Positions 55,901 through 63,860 of a DNA stretch of 64,000 nucleotides are shown here, in pieces. Within the stretch, counting starts at the first letter, position 1. Each line of letters begins with the position of its first letter. The stretch comes from Candidatus Albibeggiatoa sp. nov. NOAA (GTDB lineage Bacteria > Pseudomonadota > Gammaproteobacteria > Beggiatoales > Beggiatoaceae), in NCBI GenBank assembly GCA_025800385.1, contig JAOXRS010000173.1, positions 62,001 through 126,000 on the forward strand. Reading direction: 5' to 3'. The translations under genes were made by a program, and so were the position numbers. Below the pieces are notes generated by a model. It was not told the DNA's origin and did not search any database. It saw only the letters and a list, made by a program, of their open reading frames with translations.

Positions 55901-57076
55901 TGGCTCTGGTTCGCCTATATCGTAACTTAAATCATAAATACCAACTGCTGTGCTGCGTTGTAAGCTGCAATCTACAATATTGTTAAAGATGAAATGGGCT
56001 TTTAACGTTTCGTCTGTGGCGCATCTGTCTCCTTGATGGTTGACTGAAATAACAGGCCCGCGTCCAAAATCATTGTCATGCAAATAGTTCCAGCCGAATT
56101 TCACCCCTTCATTAGGTGAGCAACCACTTAGATATATACCGTGGTCAAAACGGCTACCGCTGCGCATCCCATGTAAGTTATTACCTAACAAAACATGTCC
56201 ATCGCCAAACGTATTCACAATACCTGTTCCCATAGTGTAGCTACCTGAACTCGCTTTGAAATCATTACCAATCACACGATGATAGTTGCCGCTAACATTC
56301 GTCGCTATTTCTGGTGAATCAAAGCTCAGCCCTGACAATACCGAGTAATCATTATTCATATAAAAACCAAGTCTAAAGTTAACACTACGTGGCGTTGGTA
56401 CTTTAAAAAACGGTTTCTGATTGGGATAGGCGAGAAAAGCAATGGGCTTATCTGCTGTACCTGAAATGTCGGTTGCTCTTAACCATACATGTGCGTTACC
56501 GCCATTGACTTTTTCAGTATAAATCGCACTGTCTTTGAAGTAATACACGTCACCTGCTTGCATATTGGTTAACCATGCAGCACCTGTTGTGGCATCAGAA
56601 AAATCAAAGGGTTGCTCAACAGTACCATAACCACTAGCATTATCTGATTCAATAAAGAAAATTCGACCTTCACGGATCGTAAATGGCAAAAGGTTGGATT
56701 GTTCACCATTGACAGTTAACGTGATTTCACCTTCACCATCAGACATCTGATCGTTTAACCAGAATGTAATACGCTGATAAAAAGGCGTTGGCCAATATTC
56801 ACCCCAAACGGCGTAATCAGTGTTCGCTTTTAAATCAACACCATTGACTGACACATAGCTTTGTTCTCTGGATTCGCCAAAGCCATAACCCCAAATGGTG
56901 ACCGCTGCACCTTTATCAGGTTCATTAGCGTGACTCCAACCATTTTTTGGCGCACTTTCTAAATCAGAGAATAACAACACAGGAACTGCCAGCGCATTCA
57001 CCGATAACAGTGTAAAAAAAATCATTTCAGTGATGGTACGAATACATTTTCTTAATGGAATAATCGTGATTTTCAT
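52907..57076 (-). CDS. Large secreted right-handed beta-helix protein with internal duplication
   Basis: 1389 residues. An N-terminal hydrophobic signal (about 15-32) is followed by two near-identical modules (about residues 33-665 and 672-1300), each starting with LESAPKNGW and an IPT/TIG-like domain (GAAVTIWGxGFG), then a long parallel beta-helix of the pectate-lyase/alginate-lyase kind (GNDFKASSG, NLHGMRSG, NNIVHM). The end has a DTDSDGIPNIWD calcium-binding (thrombospondin type 3) motif and a C-terminal segment with HATHLITVETGT that recurs in secreted Beggiatoa-like proteins. Beta-helix proteins bind or cleave polysaccharides. No transporter or regulator gene is adjacent; a Crp/Fnr gene follows on the same strand upstream. 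Confidence 0.8.
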   Translation of the reverse strand: MKITIIPLRKCIRTITEMIFFTLLSVNALAVPVLLFSDLESAPKNGWSHANEPDKGAAVTIWGYGFGESREQSYVSVNGVDLKANTDYAVWGEYWPTPFYQRITFWLNDQMSDGEGEITLTVNGEQSNLLPFTIREGRIFFIESDNASGYGTVEQPFDFSDATTGAAWLTNMQAGDVYYFKDSAIYTEKVNGGNAHVWLRATDISGTADKPIAFLAYPNQKPFFKVPTPRSVNFRLGFYMNNDYSVLSGLSFDSPEIATNVSGNYHRVIGNDFKASSGSYTMGTGIVNTFGDGHVLLGNNLHGMRSGSRFDHGIYLSGCSPNEGVKFGWNYLHDNDFGRGPVISVNHQGDRCATDETLKAHFIFNNIVDCSLQRSTAVGIYDLSYDIGEPEPEPTYVYNNLIVNCGTYDPTDNHVQWTPTMYHANGHARFYHNTLFNSGYLGFQTSDSASVLSTHFKNNIVHMNPNFPSDLGSFYIHTGLYDSHPNKNYFSYNFYFGLDEYDACGDCVDESNNIIGQDPLFINPDNFNFELQADSPAIDMATNNLVFEVAPPAYAPIHRDLSHLFRVGQFDMGALEFRSGFAYTIGGEISGLAAGKQLVLQNNMGDDLVISHNSYFEFPTLMTGGNPYDVTVLTQPEGQICTVQAADGTIVDSDIHNVMIHCIDTTPSVSTTPIVLYSDLESAPKNGWSIAEPNKGAAVTIWGTGFGDTRGDSYVLVNDVILDQDTDFAVWGEYWPTPQHQRITFWLNDQMADGLVEIAVIVNGQTSEPISFTIRSGRIFFIESDNPNGDGSVENPFDFSDAARNTSWLTHMEQGDIFYFKDSAVYTERANGGNSHLWLRTTNASGTAQQPIAFLAYPNQKPVFQVASPYTVNFRKATDMSTSHAVLSGLTVDSPGYAADINGSYHRVVGNDFKASSGQYTQGTGIINVRGDGHKVFGNNLHGMRSGKSNDRGIYVKGCSPNEGAKIGWNYLHDNDFGKGGEISVYHVNTLCESSEIVQSHFIFSNVIHCDLQRAKAISIYDLSYDLGELEPQPTYVYNNLIVGCGTYDSTDNQVLSAPALEHVNGHARFYNNTLYDAGYIGFYAHENNLLLSSEFKNNIVHMSPDYPRSNGFTAYVDAASSTRLSNNLYFGLGEYESCTDCVADQNNISNADPLFVDPDSNIFELQATSPAVNGGTRDLNFEQSIYDAPINRDIHGTFRTGVFDIGAFDFDGTPAYNVGGTLTGLADDAFIEVQVNSSESFMLDKNGYFTLEIPILDGQAYAVTIVTQPALPQQVCTIVEGSGFIAGVDVTNIGINCVSADLDTDSDGIPNIWDQTPNVANDNSCSGDHVIVQGTFLTGTQTSCHATHLITVETGTVVQTDAFLALVAPQIIVNSGFINDGKVNMLMQ

Positions 57077-57158
57077 ATCCGACTCCCTTAGGCATTAAAC
57101 GTACCTCGCACTGTATGTTATGTGCTTACAACTTGTCTGTGATTTGAGTCACAAAGCA

Positions 57159-57824
57159 TTATTGTGGTGTAATGCTCGCTAATGTTTCAGGAGAGAGAAT
57201 TTTAATTTTCATGCGGGATAGTTCGATGTAACCTTGTTTTTCCAGTAATTTAAGATGCCTTGAAACCACTTCTCTTGCTGTACCCAATCGCACGGCAATG
57301 TCGTTATGACTCATGGTGATAATATGATCGACAGGGCAAGTACGGACTAAAAAGCTATTAATCCGATGCTCTAAATCATAAATGGTTACTTCTTCAATTG
57401 CAGACATGAGATCAAAAACACGTTGTGATAGCGAATTTAATAAATAGTCGCGTACCGTTGGTTCATGTTCATAGAGGTATTTAAATGTTGAGGTTGGAAT
57501 CGCAAATACTTCTACACTGTCACTATCGACTGTAACCCATGCGGGGTAAACAACTTGGCGCAAAACACAATCCATTGAGAAGATACAAATTTCACCTGCA
57601 TTTAGGCTATAAATTGGTTTTTCATTGCCATTGATATCCATGGTATAAACACGCAATGTACCCGACTGAACTAAATACGCCCCACCGATTTTTTGACCTT
57701 TATGGATAATGACTTCACCTTGATTAAAACAGTGTGCTGTGGTTTTACTATTTAATTCTGCTAAAGCTTGTTCGGAAAGTTGATTGAGAAAAGCAAAAGG
57801 GCTGGGTTGGGTAAAAATGCTCAT
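57159..57824 (-). CDS. Crp/Fnr-family transcription regulator
   Basis: 221 residues starting at the ATG after GGAATATTGTAT; an in-frame TTG two codons earlier is an alternative. The cAMP-binding-like domain is residues about 15-135, with a GEICIFSMDCVLRQVVYP segment that contains two cysteines, a pattern of a Crp/Fnr branch common in sulfur- and redox-responsive operons. The dimer helix is about 140-165. The HTH is about 175-210 (HNDIAVRLGTAREVVSRHL). The Fnr-type N-terminal iron-sulfur cysteines are absent. Target unknown; it is upstream of the beta-helix gene on the same strand. Confidence 0.87.
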   Translation of the reverse strand: MSIFTQPSPFAFLNQLSEQALAELNSKTTAHCFNQGEVIIHKGQKIGGAYLVQSGTLRVYTMDINGNEKPIYSLNAGEICIFSMDCVLRQVVYPAWVTVDSDSVEVFAIPTSTFKYLYEHEPTVRDYLLNSLSQRVFDLMSAIEEVTIYDLEHRINSFLVRTCPVDHIITMSHNDIAVRLGTAREVVSRHLKLLEKQGYIELSRMKIKILSPETLASITPQ

Positions 57825-57968
57825 ATACAATATTCCAGAAAGAGTGAAGTATTGCTATATGAATGTAAGCGATGAATGATGATTTATCAAAAAATGGATT
57901 ATTAAAGCTACTATTTGTGGTTCGTAAAATTTTATAACTTTTGTGTCGTATACAAATCGTTGTTAAGC

Positions 57969-58460
57969 CTAACGTGTCAAAAGTGTTTCAATTAAGCAAC
58001 GAATGTAATTCATCATAGAGCCTTGACAGGCAGGCACACCTAAAGGGAACATTCTTAAAATACCAGTTAGACCAAATAAACATGCACCACCAGATGGTGT
58101 CCAAATAAGCTTTTTATTATGACTGTCTAAGCTAAGAAATTCCGATTCAAGTTTTATTTCTCTTACAGTGGCATCAGGAGGATGAAAGATATTTAATTCC
58201 TTAATTTTATCAAGTTTTGCGAAGACCAAGTTTCCACCATGAAACGAACAAATAGCTCTTGTACCCAATACTGTCCATTTTTCTTGACTGTCCCAAAAAA
58301 CGACTAGAGGATTTATATTTTTCGATACTGTTTTGTTTATGAAAGATATTTGCTCTTCTGATAAATCGGAAAAGTGATAACATCGATTTTGCTCAAAAAG
58401 TTTGTGTTTTTGTGCTTGCCATAAGATACGATTCTGATACCACTCATCTTTTTTAGTCAT
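57969..58460 (-). CDS. Unknown protein, divergent from kptA
   Basis: 163 residues from ATG at 58460 (AGAGAG upstream). No family is recognised. The composition is ordinary for a soluble protein: DEWYQNRILWQAQKH at the N-terminus, TVLGTRAICSFHGGNLVF and a Cys-containing WTPSGGACLFGLTG in the C-terminal half. No signal peptide or convincing transmembrane helix. It shares its promoter region (58461-58553) with the RNA 2'-phosphotransferase gene on the other strand. Confidence 0.65.
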   Translation of the reverse strand: MTKKDEWYQNRILWQAQKHKLFEQNRCYHFSDLSEEQISFINKTVSKNINPLVVFWDSQEKWTVLGTRAICSFHGGNLVFAKLDKIKELNIFHPPDATVREIKLESEFLSLDSHNKKLIWTPSGGACLFGLTGILRMFPLGVPACQGSMMNYIRCLIETLLTR

Positions 58461-58553
58461 GATGTTATCTCTCTGTAAAAGCAAGTTTAAAAGAAAAATA
58501 TAACAAGCAAAATGTATTAAAAAAATATCAAAAAACTAAAAAGGCTCAAAACC

Positions 58554-59111
58554 ATGCAATATACAGAAAAAACCCTCAAGAAAGTCAGCAAGTTTCTCAG
58601 TTATGTACTTAGACATTGCCCTGAAGATATAAAACTTACATTAGATACAGAAGGCTGGGCATCTATCGAGGAGCTGATTGAGAAGGCACAACCGAAGTTT
58701 CAACTTAATCATGACATCATCAAACACGTTGTCGCTACCAACAATAAACAGCGATTTAAAATTTCAGCTGACGGCTTAAAAATCAGGGCAAATCAAGGGC
58801 ACTCGATTGATATCAATCTCAATTTAACACCTCAAGAGCCACCCAAAATACTGTACCATGGAACAGCGACGCGCTTTTTGGATTCAATTCTAAAACAAGG
58901 ACTTAAATCGGGAAACCGCCAACATGTTCACCTTTCAAAGGATATGGAAACAGCTATTGCTGTAGGGCAACGCCACGGTAAACCTGTGATTCTTCAAATT
59001 GACACACAAGCCATGTCTAAGCAAGGCCATATATTTTTCTTATCTGACAATAAGGTATGGCTCACAGAACATGTGCCTGCCCAATTTTTAAGCTTAATAA
59101 CAAATAGTTAA
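58554..59111 (+). CDS. kptA: RNA 2'-phosphotransferase (Tpt1/KptA)
   Basis: 185 residues. R20/H21 (VLRHCPED) and the Y101-H102-G103-T104 segment, with R122 and H126 (NRQHVHLS), are the active-site motifs of Tpt1/KptA enzymes, which remove a splice-junction 2'-phosphate using NAD+. Bacteria mostly lack tRNA splicing, so the physiological substrate is unknown. The gene stands alone between two genes on the minus strand. Confidence 0.93.
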   Translation: MQYTEKTLKKVSKFLSYVLRHCPEDIKLTLDTEGWASIEELIEKAQPKFQLNHDIIKHVVATNNKQRFKISADGLKIRANQGHSIDINLNLTPQEPPKILYHGTATRFLDSILKQGLKSGNRQHVHLSKDMETAIAVGQRHGKPVILQIDTQAMSKQGHIFFLSDNKVWLTEHVPAQFLSLITNS

Positions 59112-59194
59112 ATAATTTACAGCAAAGCTTGATTCAAAATATTAGAATTTCCATGGATTTTGAACCAGCTCTGTCAGTATAAAAATCACATTAG

Positions 59195-60205
59195 TTATAT
59201 TTCTTGAACAATATCACGTACCAATGTTGGCCCATAATAAATTAAGCCTGAATATACTTGCACCAAGCTTGCGCCTACTTGTAATTTTTCCTTGGCATCG
59301 CTTGGAGTCATAATGCCACCCGCTGCAATAATTGGCATATCATCTTGTAAAATTTGTTTTAATTGCCATACGACTTGCGTTGCTCGCTCAGTCAATGGTG
59401 CTCCACTTAAACCACCTTGCTCTTCTCCATGACGATATTGGCTGACTTTATCTCGTGCGATGGTGGTATTGGTTGCGATTACTGCATCGATTTTGTGCTG
59501 CAATAATTTATCTGCCACCTGCTTCAATGCCTCTTCATCCATATCAGGCGCGATTTTGACTGCGAGCGGCACATATTTATCATATTGTTGGCTGGCTTGT
59601 TCATGGGCTTGTTTTAAGCCACGTAATAAATTATCTAACTCATCACCATGCTGCAGTTGGCGTAAATCTTTGGTATTTGGTGAAGAAATATTAACCACTA
59701 AATAATCCGCATGAGCATATACTCTAAGCAAACCCATGATGTAATCATCCAGCGCGTTTTCTAATGGCGTTGTGGCATTTTTGCCCAAGTTAATGCCTAA
59801 AATCCCGTTGTAATTGGCTTGCTGCACGTTACCAATCAGCTTATCAACCCCGTGATTATTAAAGCCCATCCGATTGATTACACCTTTGGCTTGTGGAATA
59901 CGGAATAAGCGCGGCTTAGGATTACCTTGTTGCGGGCGCGGAGTGATTGTGCCAATTTCAATAAAACCAAACCCCATATTGGCCAATCCATTGATATATT
60001 CGCCATTTTTATCTAAACCAGCCGCTAAACCAACAGGATTAGGAAATTCAATACCCATTACCGTACGTGGCTTATTAGGCACTTTGCCCACCATCATACG
60101 CGTTAAACTAGCCCCCAATTTGGTATTAATACCATTGAGTACAAGGTGATGCGATTTTTCTGGGTCTTGGGTAAATAAAAGCGGGCGAGCAATTGAATAT
60201 AACAT
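59195..60205 (-). CDS. pyrD: Dihydroorotate dehydrogenase, quinone-dependent (class 2)
   Basis: 336 residues, equal to E. coli PyrD. The N-terminal helix RPLLFTQDPEKSHHL associates with the membrane. NPVGLAAGLDKNGEY and INISSPNTKDLRQLQ include the catalytic serine, and GGIMTPSDAKEKLQVGASLVQVYSGL binds FMN. It oxidises dihydroorotate to orotate with ubiquinone. No other pyr gene is adjacent. Confidence 0.96.
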   Translation of the reverse strand: MLYSIARPLLFTQDPEKSHHLVLNGINTKLGASLTRMMVGKVPNKPRTVMGIEFPNPVGLAAGLDKNGEYINGLANMGFGFIEIGTITPRPQQGNPKPRLFRIPQAKGVINRMGFNNHGVDKLIGNVQQANYNGILGINLGKNATTPLENALDDYIMGLLRVYAHADYLVVNISSPNTKDLRQLQHGDELDNLLRGLKQAHEQASQQYDKYVPLAVKIAPDMDEEALKQVADKLLQHKIDAVIATNTTIARDKVSQYRHGEEQGGLSGAPLTERATQVVWQLKQILQDDMPIIAAGGIMTPSDAKEKLQVGASLVQVYSGLIYYGPTLVRDIVQEI

Positions 60206-60284
60206 GGTCTGTTTTGCGTTCAGTGTTCAAATAAGCTAAGTTTATCAGAATGCCATCCAGAGCAATTTACTATTTGATGACACA

Positions 60285-61289
60285 TTAACAAATGCGTGGC
60301 AATGGATCATCTTCCAATTCATCGAGCAAACGTTCACCACCTAATTCTGTTTCTAAAATCACGCGTGGTTTACCTGCTTCCACTCGACCAATGATTTGTG
60401 CATCTTGCTGACCTAAGTCGCGCCAAATTTGTAAAGCTTGCTGGGCTTGATCTGCTGCAACCACGGCAACAACACGGCCTTCACATGCTAAATAAAGTGG
60501 ATCATAACCCAACATATCACAAACCGCTTGCACGGGGTCTTCAATAGGGATTTGAGGTTGTTGTAAACGAATACAGTGGCCTGTAGCTTGTGCCATTTCA
60601 TGTGCAACAGTTGCTAAGCCACCTCGAGTAGGATCACGCATAAAACGTAAACCAGATAAGTTTAAAAGGCCTTGAGTGAGTGGTAAAACATTTGCTGCAT
60701 CAGAAGCCAGATCACCGCGTAAACCAAATTGTTCGCGCGCCAACATCACTGCAATACCATGATTTCCGACTGCGCCACTCACCAGAATCACATCACCTTG
60801 TTGAATCTGTTGCAAACCCAATGCTTGTGACGTTTCTTTCACCCCAACACCTGTTGTCGCCAAATAGAGACCGCCACCTTGTCCACGTTGTACCACTTTA
60901 GTATCGCCTGCCACTACTGCAACATTCACTTCTTGTGCAGCTTGTGCCAAACTTTGGATAATCCTATCTAATTGGGCAATTTCAAAACCTTCTTCAATAA
61001 ATACATTTAAGGTTAAATAACGTGGTGTTGCACCTGATACGGCTAAATCATTACAAGTACCATGTACAGCCAACGCACCGATATTGCTATTTGGGAATTC
61101 TAGCGGCTGCACGGTAAAGCCATCCGTCGTCATCACAATATTATCTGCATTCCAGCTTAATACTGCGGCATCAGTTTGAATGTCTAATTGTGGATGTTGT
61201 AGATATTTGGCAAATAAATCTTCAATTAATTCTCGCATCAAACGGCCACCATTGCCGTGAGCAAGTGAAATATGAGTGTCTTGGATCAT
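60285..61289 (-). CDS. hypE: Hydrogenase maturation protein HypE
   Basis: 334 residues, an AIR-synthase/PurM-type fold: SLAHGNGGRLMRELIEDLF, DGFTVQPLEFPNSNIG, GDTKVVQ and FMRDPTRGGLATV. The C-terminus ends in PRIC, whose cysteine receives the carbamoyl group from HypF and is dehydrated to thiocyanate, the source of the cyanide ligands of [NiFe] hydrogenase. No hypABCDF or hydrogenase structural genes are in the window, so it is either remote from its cluster or one of several copies. Confidence 0.95.
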   Translation of the reverse strand: MIQDTHISLAHGNGGRLMRELIEDLFAKYLQHPQLDIQTDAAVLSWNADNIVMTTDGFTVQPLEFPNSNIGALAVHGTCNDLAVSGATPRYLTLNVFIEEGFEIAQLDRIIQSLAQAAQEVNVAVVAGDTKVVQRGQGGGLYLATTGVGVKETSQALGLQQIQQGDVILVSGAVGNHGIAVMLAREQFGLRGDLASDAANVLPLTQGLLNLSGLRFMRDPTRGGLATVAHEMAQATGHCIRLQQPQIPIEDPVQAVCDMLGYDPLYLACEGRVVAVVAADQAQQALQIWRDLGQQDAQIIGRVEAGKPRVILETELGGERLLDELEDDPLPRIC

Positions 61290-61450
61290 GCTGGTTTATT
61301 TCAAAGTGGCTTGATTAAAAAATGATTCTGCATTGCTAGAGTATAAAGTTTCTGTGAGAGCTACGTTTTTCTGATTTAAATAGCTAACAGTAAATATCAA
61401 TGATAGAGGTTTATGGCAGTGTATATTTAATCCTATTGGTCACTTACGTA

Positions 61451-62005
61451 TTAAGGTTTTTCAATCACTTGAATATGATAATTAGGAAAACGTTGTTGAA
61501 TTTTTCCACATTGCTGCAACGCTTCTTCACGACTGACATATTGATGCCCTAAACCAACACTATGCCAACCACCTCCAGATTCATCAGACCATTCGCTGTA
61601 ATTGCCATCAGCGGATACTAAACAGATGGTAAAATAATGCTCATTCTGTTGGATGTTTGGTGTGCCTAATTCTTCTAGCTCTTGTTCCAAACGACGCGTT
61701 TCTTCATCATCATGAATCATAGGCTCATTTTTATTGGCTTGCTGTAATGCAATTCGATCGGCTTCAGATAATTCAGTTTCTAGTTTTTCTGTTTCTTCTT
61801 CTGTATCTCGTATAAACGCAATATTATCTAATACTTTTTGTTTTAACTCTTCATGGTCAATGCCTAATAACTCCGCTTCTAGGCGACTAATTTCTTCAAA
61901 GTCTTTAATGCGTTGATGTAATTCTTCATCTTGTCGCTCTTGCTCTACTTCTAATTCAGCGAGTTTTAGCTTTAGTTTTTTTATTTCTTCAAATAAGGCT
62001 AACAT
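61451..62005 (-). CDS. Coiled-coil protein with small C-terminal domain, unknown
   Basis: 184 residues from ATG at 62005 (GGAG 6 nt upstream); an upstream TTG adds 12 residues without support. About 1-110 is a highly charged Glu/Leu coiled coil with two EEETEKLETELSEAD-like heptads. About 115-184 is a compact domain with WSDESGGGWHSVGLG and an EEALQQCGKIQQRFPNY helix. No signal or membrane segment. Function not recognised. It lies upstream of hypE on the same strand with a 160-nt gap, so a shared operon is doubtful. Confidence 0.65.
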   Translation of the reverse strand: MLALFEEIKKLKLKLAELEVEQERQDEELHQRIKDFEEISRLEAELLGIDHEELKQKVLDNIAFIRDTEEETEKLETELSEADRIALQQANKNEPMIHDDEETRRLEQELEELGTPNIQQNEHYFTICLVSADGNYSEWSDESGGGWHSVGLGHQYVSREEALQQCGKIQQRFPNYHIQVIEKP

Positions 62006-62180
62006 GATTTTCTCCAAACGAGCGGCAAAAATATGATTCAATACCTATTAGTAATGACATATAAGCAATAATTTCACCAAGTATAGAATAGTATAGCTGG
62101 TAACTAGTTGATATATTGTTAAAAAGATTATGATTTAGAATCCACAAGAAAAATATATCGTCGCTTTGTGTCTGATTCGT

Positions 62181-63527
62181 TTACATATATTCATCAGCAT
62201 CAAGTAGTGCTTTGACTTGCTCTAACTCTTGTACCGTTTGCTCTAAAGCTTGCCATAGTGCTTCCAGCTCATTGGATTCCAGATCGTTTTCTGGTAATAC
62301 CTGTGCGTAAACATCTAAATCATCATTTTCTAAGTCTTGCCGATCAAAACATTGCCAGTGCTCAGCTTGCGCTTGTCGCTCAGACTGCCCTAATGAATCT
62401 TCTCCATACGCTTTAATAAAATCCATCAGATGTTGACGCTTTAAACGCCGTTGATAACCAAAACTCTGCATTTGCGAGCGCAAATCATAACACCAAATCT
62501 GTTGCGTATCGTTATGCACATTACCTGCATCACGATAGAAAAACAGTACTTGTGTTGGCACACTATAAGGGTAAAAAATGCCATTGGGCAAACGAACCAC
62601 GGTATGTAAAATACAGTTGTCCATCAATTCTTGACGCACTTGCTGAGCAGGCCCTCGTTGATGCAGTAATTCATCAGGAACAATCACAGCGGCACGCCCA
62701 CCCAGTTGTAAAGTCTGGTAAATATGCTTAAGCAGTGCTAAGGCATTGTTTAATGCGGTATCGTCATCAGCATGATTTACAAACACTAAGCTACTTAATA
62801 TAACATCTGCTGCCTGACAAGTGTGTTTATCAATGAGCACGCTATCTGCCCACTGAATTATCGCCTGCTGCTTATCCGCCATACCATGCAACATACAGTT
62901 CATCATTGCGAGGCGTTGTTTAACTAGGTTTTGTTCCATGCCTTGTAACTGGGCTGGCTTGGTTGTTTCTTGAGTGATTTTAATATATTGATCGCAGGCC
63001 ACTAAAAAATATCCCATGCCTGCTAAAGGGTCTTGAATGGTTTCCGTCGCTTGTGGTTGTGAAACCAGCATCAGTGCATCAACCAGAGCGGCAGGTGGCA
63101 ATAAATATAATTGGGTTTTATCTACGCGCGCGTAAATATGTAAAAGTCGCTCATAAACTTCGCCCTGCTCTTTAAGCGGTACTTCGTTTAAAGCCTCTAA
63201 GGTATTTAAGAGTTGTTGTAATTGTTTTGGATGTGATAACTGCGTTTCGGCTTGATAATAAATATTGGCAATACTGATATGTGATGATTGAGCAAGATGC
63301 GTTAATACATTGCCATAAATATCAAACTGTTCCCACGTGGCTTGCTTTGTCCATTGCTGCCAGTGGAATGATTTGGGAAGCTGCTGATTCAGTTTTAGCG
63401 CAGGCATGGCCTTAATTAACCATAACCAAGAAAGCTCTGTTAAATAGCTTGCATAGCTAATACCTTGGTCATGAAACGATTTTGCAGGAAACCAAAGTTG
63501 ATGTGCAATATCTGCAATTTTAGTCAT
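62181..63527 (-). CDS. HsdM-like N-6 adenine methylase homologue lacking the catalytic motif
   Basis: 448 residues from ATG at 63527. A helical N-terminus like the HsdM type precedes a Rossmann domain with motif I DPLAGMG (166-172) and the LQGMEQNLVKQRLAMMN segment that follows it in type I methylases. The catalytic NPPF/Y motif after ADVIL reads SSLVF (245-249), so Asn and both prolines are lost. The later RLPNGIFYPYSVPTQVLFF segment remains. Without the motif, adenine methylation is unlikely. No hsdS or hsdR is adjacent. It may keep a DNA- or SAM-binding role, or be a decaying gene with an intact frame. Confidence 0.8.
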   Translation of the reverse strand: MTKIADIAHQLWFPAKSFHDQGISYASYLTELSWLWLIKAMPALKLNQQLPKSFHWQQWTKQATWEQFDIYGNVLTHLAQSSHISIANIYYQAETQLSHPKQLQQLLNTLEALNEVPLKEQGEVYERLLHIYARVDKTQLYLLPPAALVDALMLVSQPQATETIQDPLAGMGYFLVACDQYIKITQETTKPAQLQGMEQNLVKQRLAMMNCMLHGMADKQQAIIQWADSVLIDKHTCQAADVILSSLVFVNHADDDTALNNALALLKHIYQTLQLGGRAAVIVPDELLHQRGPAQQVRQELMDNCILHTVVRLPNGIFYPYSVPTQVLFFYRDAGNVHNDTQQIWCYDLRSQMQSFGYQRRLKRQHLMDFIKAYGEDSLGQSERQAQAEHWQCFDRQDLENDDLDVYAQVLPENDLESNELEALWQALEQTVQELEQVKALLDADEYM

Positions 63528-63551
63528 AAATAAACAGTGGACAATGATCAA

Positions 63552-63860
63552 TAATCAATTATCGATTAACCGTGAATATTTATCAATGTGTGGTGTTTGT
63601 ATACAGGATAAAAGGGCTTTTATATTTCTGGAGATATGCGCACAAGATTTAACTGCATGAAGCCATGATTATTAAGACTTGTAGCATCATCATGGTAAAA
63701 ACTGTGTTAACCCAACATATTTTAGAAACAAAAGCCCTCATTATTTCAATATAACAGCTGGTCTGTTAAGAGGCTGTCTATCATAAAAGCTTAAAAAAAT
63801 AATTGGCTGCAAAACTTATCAAGTTCACTACTTAACAAATTTGCCCCATTATTGAATGCT
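63552..63860. other. Gap between the HsdM-like gene and a partial gene
   Basis: About 310 nt with no credible ORF, RNA or repeat. It contains the promoter of the HsdM-like gene; no clear terminator for the partial gene was seen. Confidence 0.5.
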
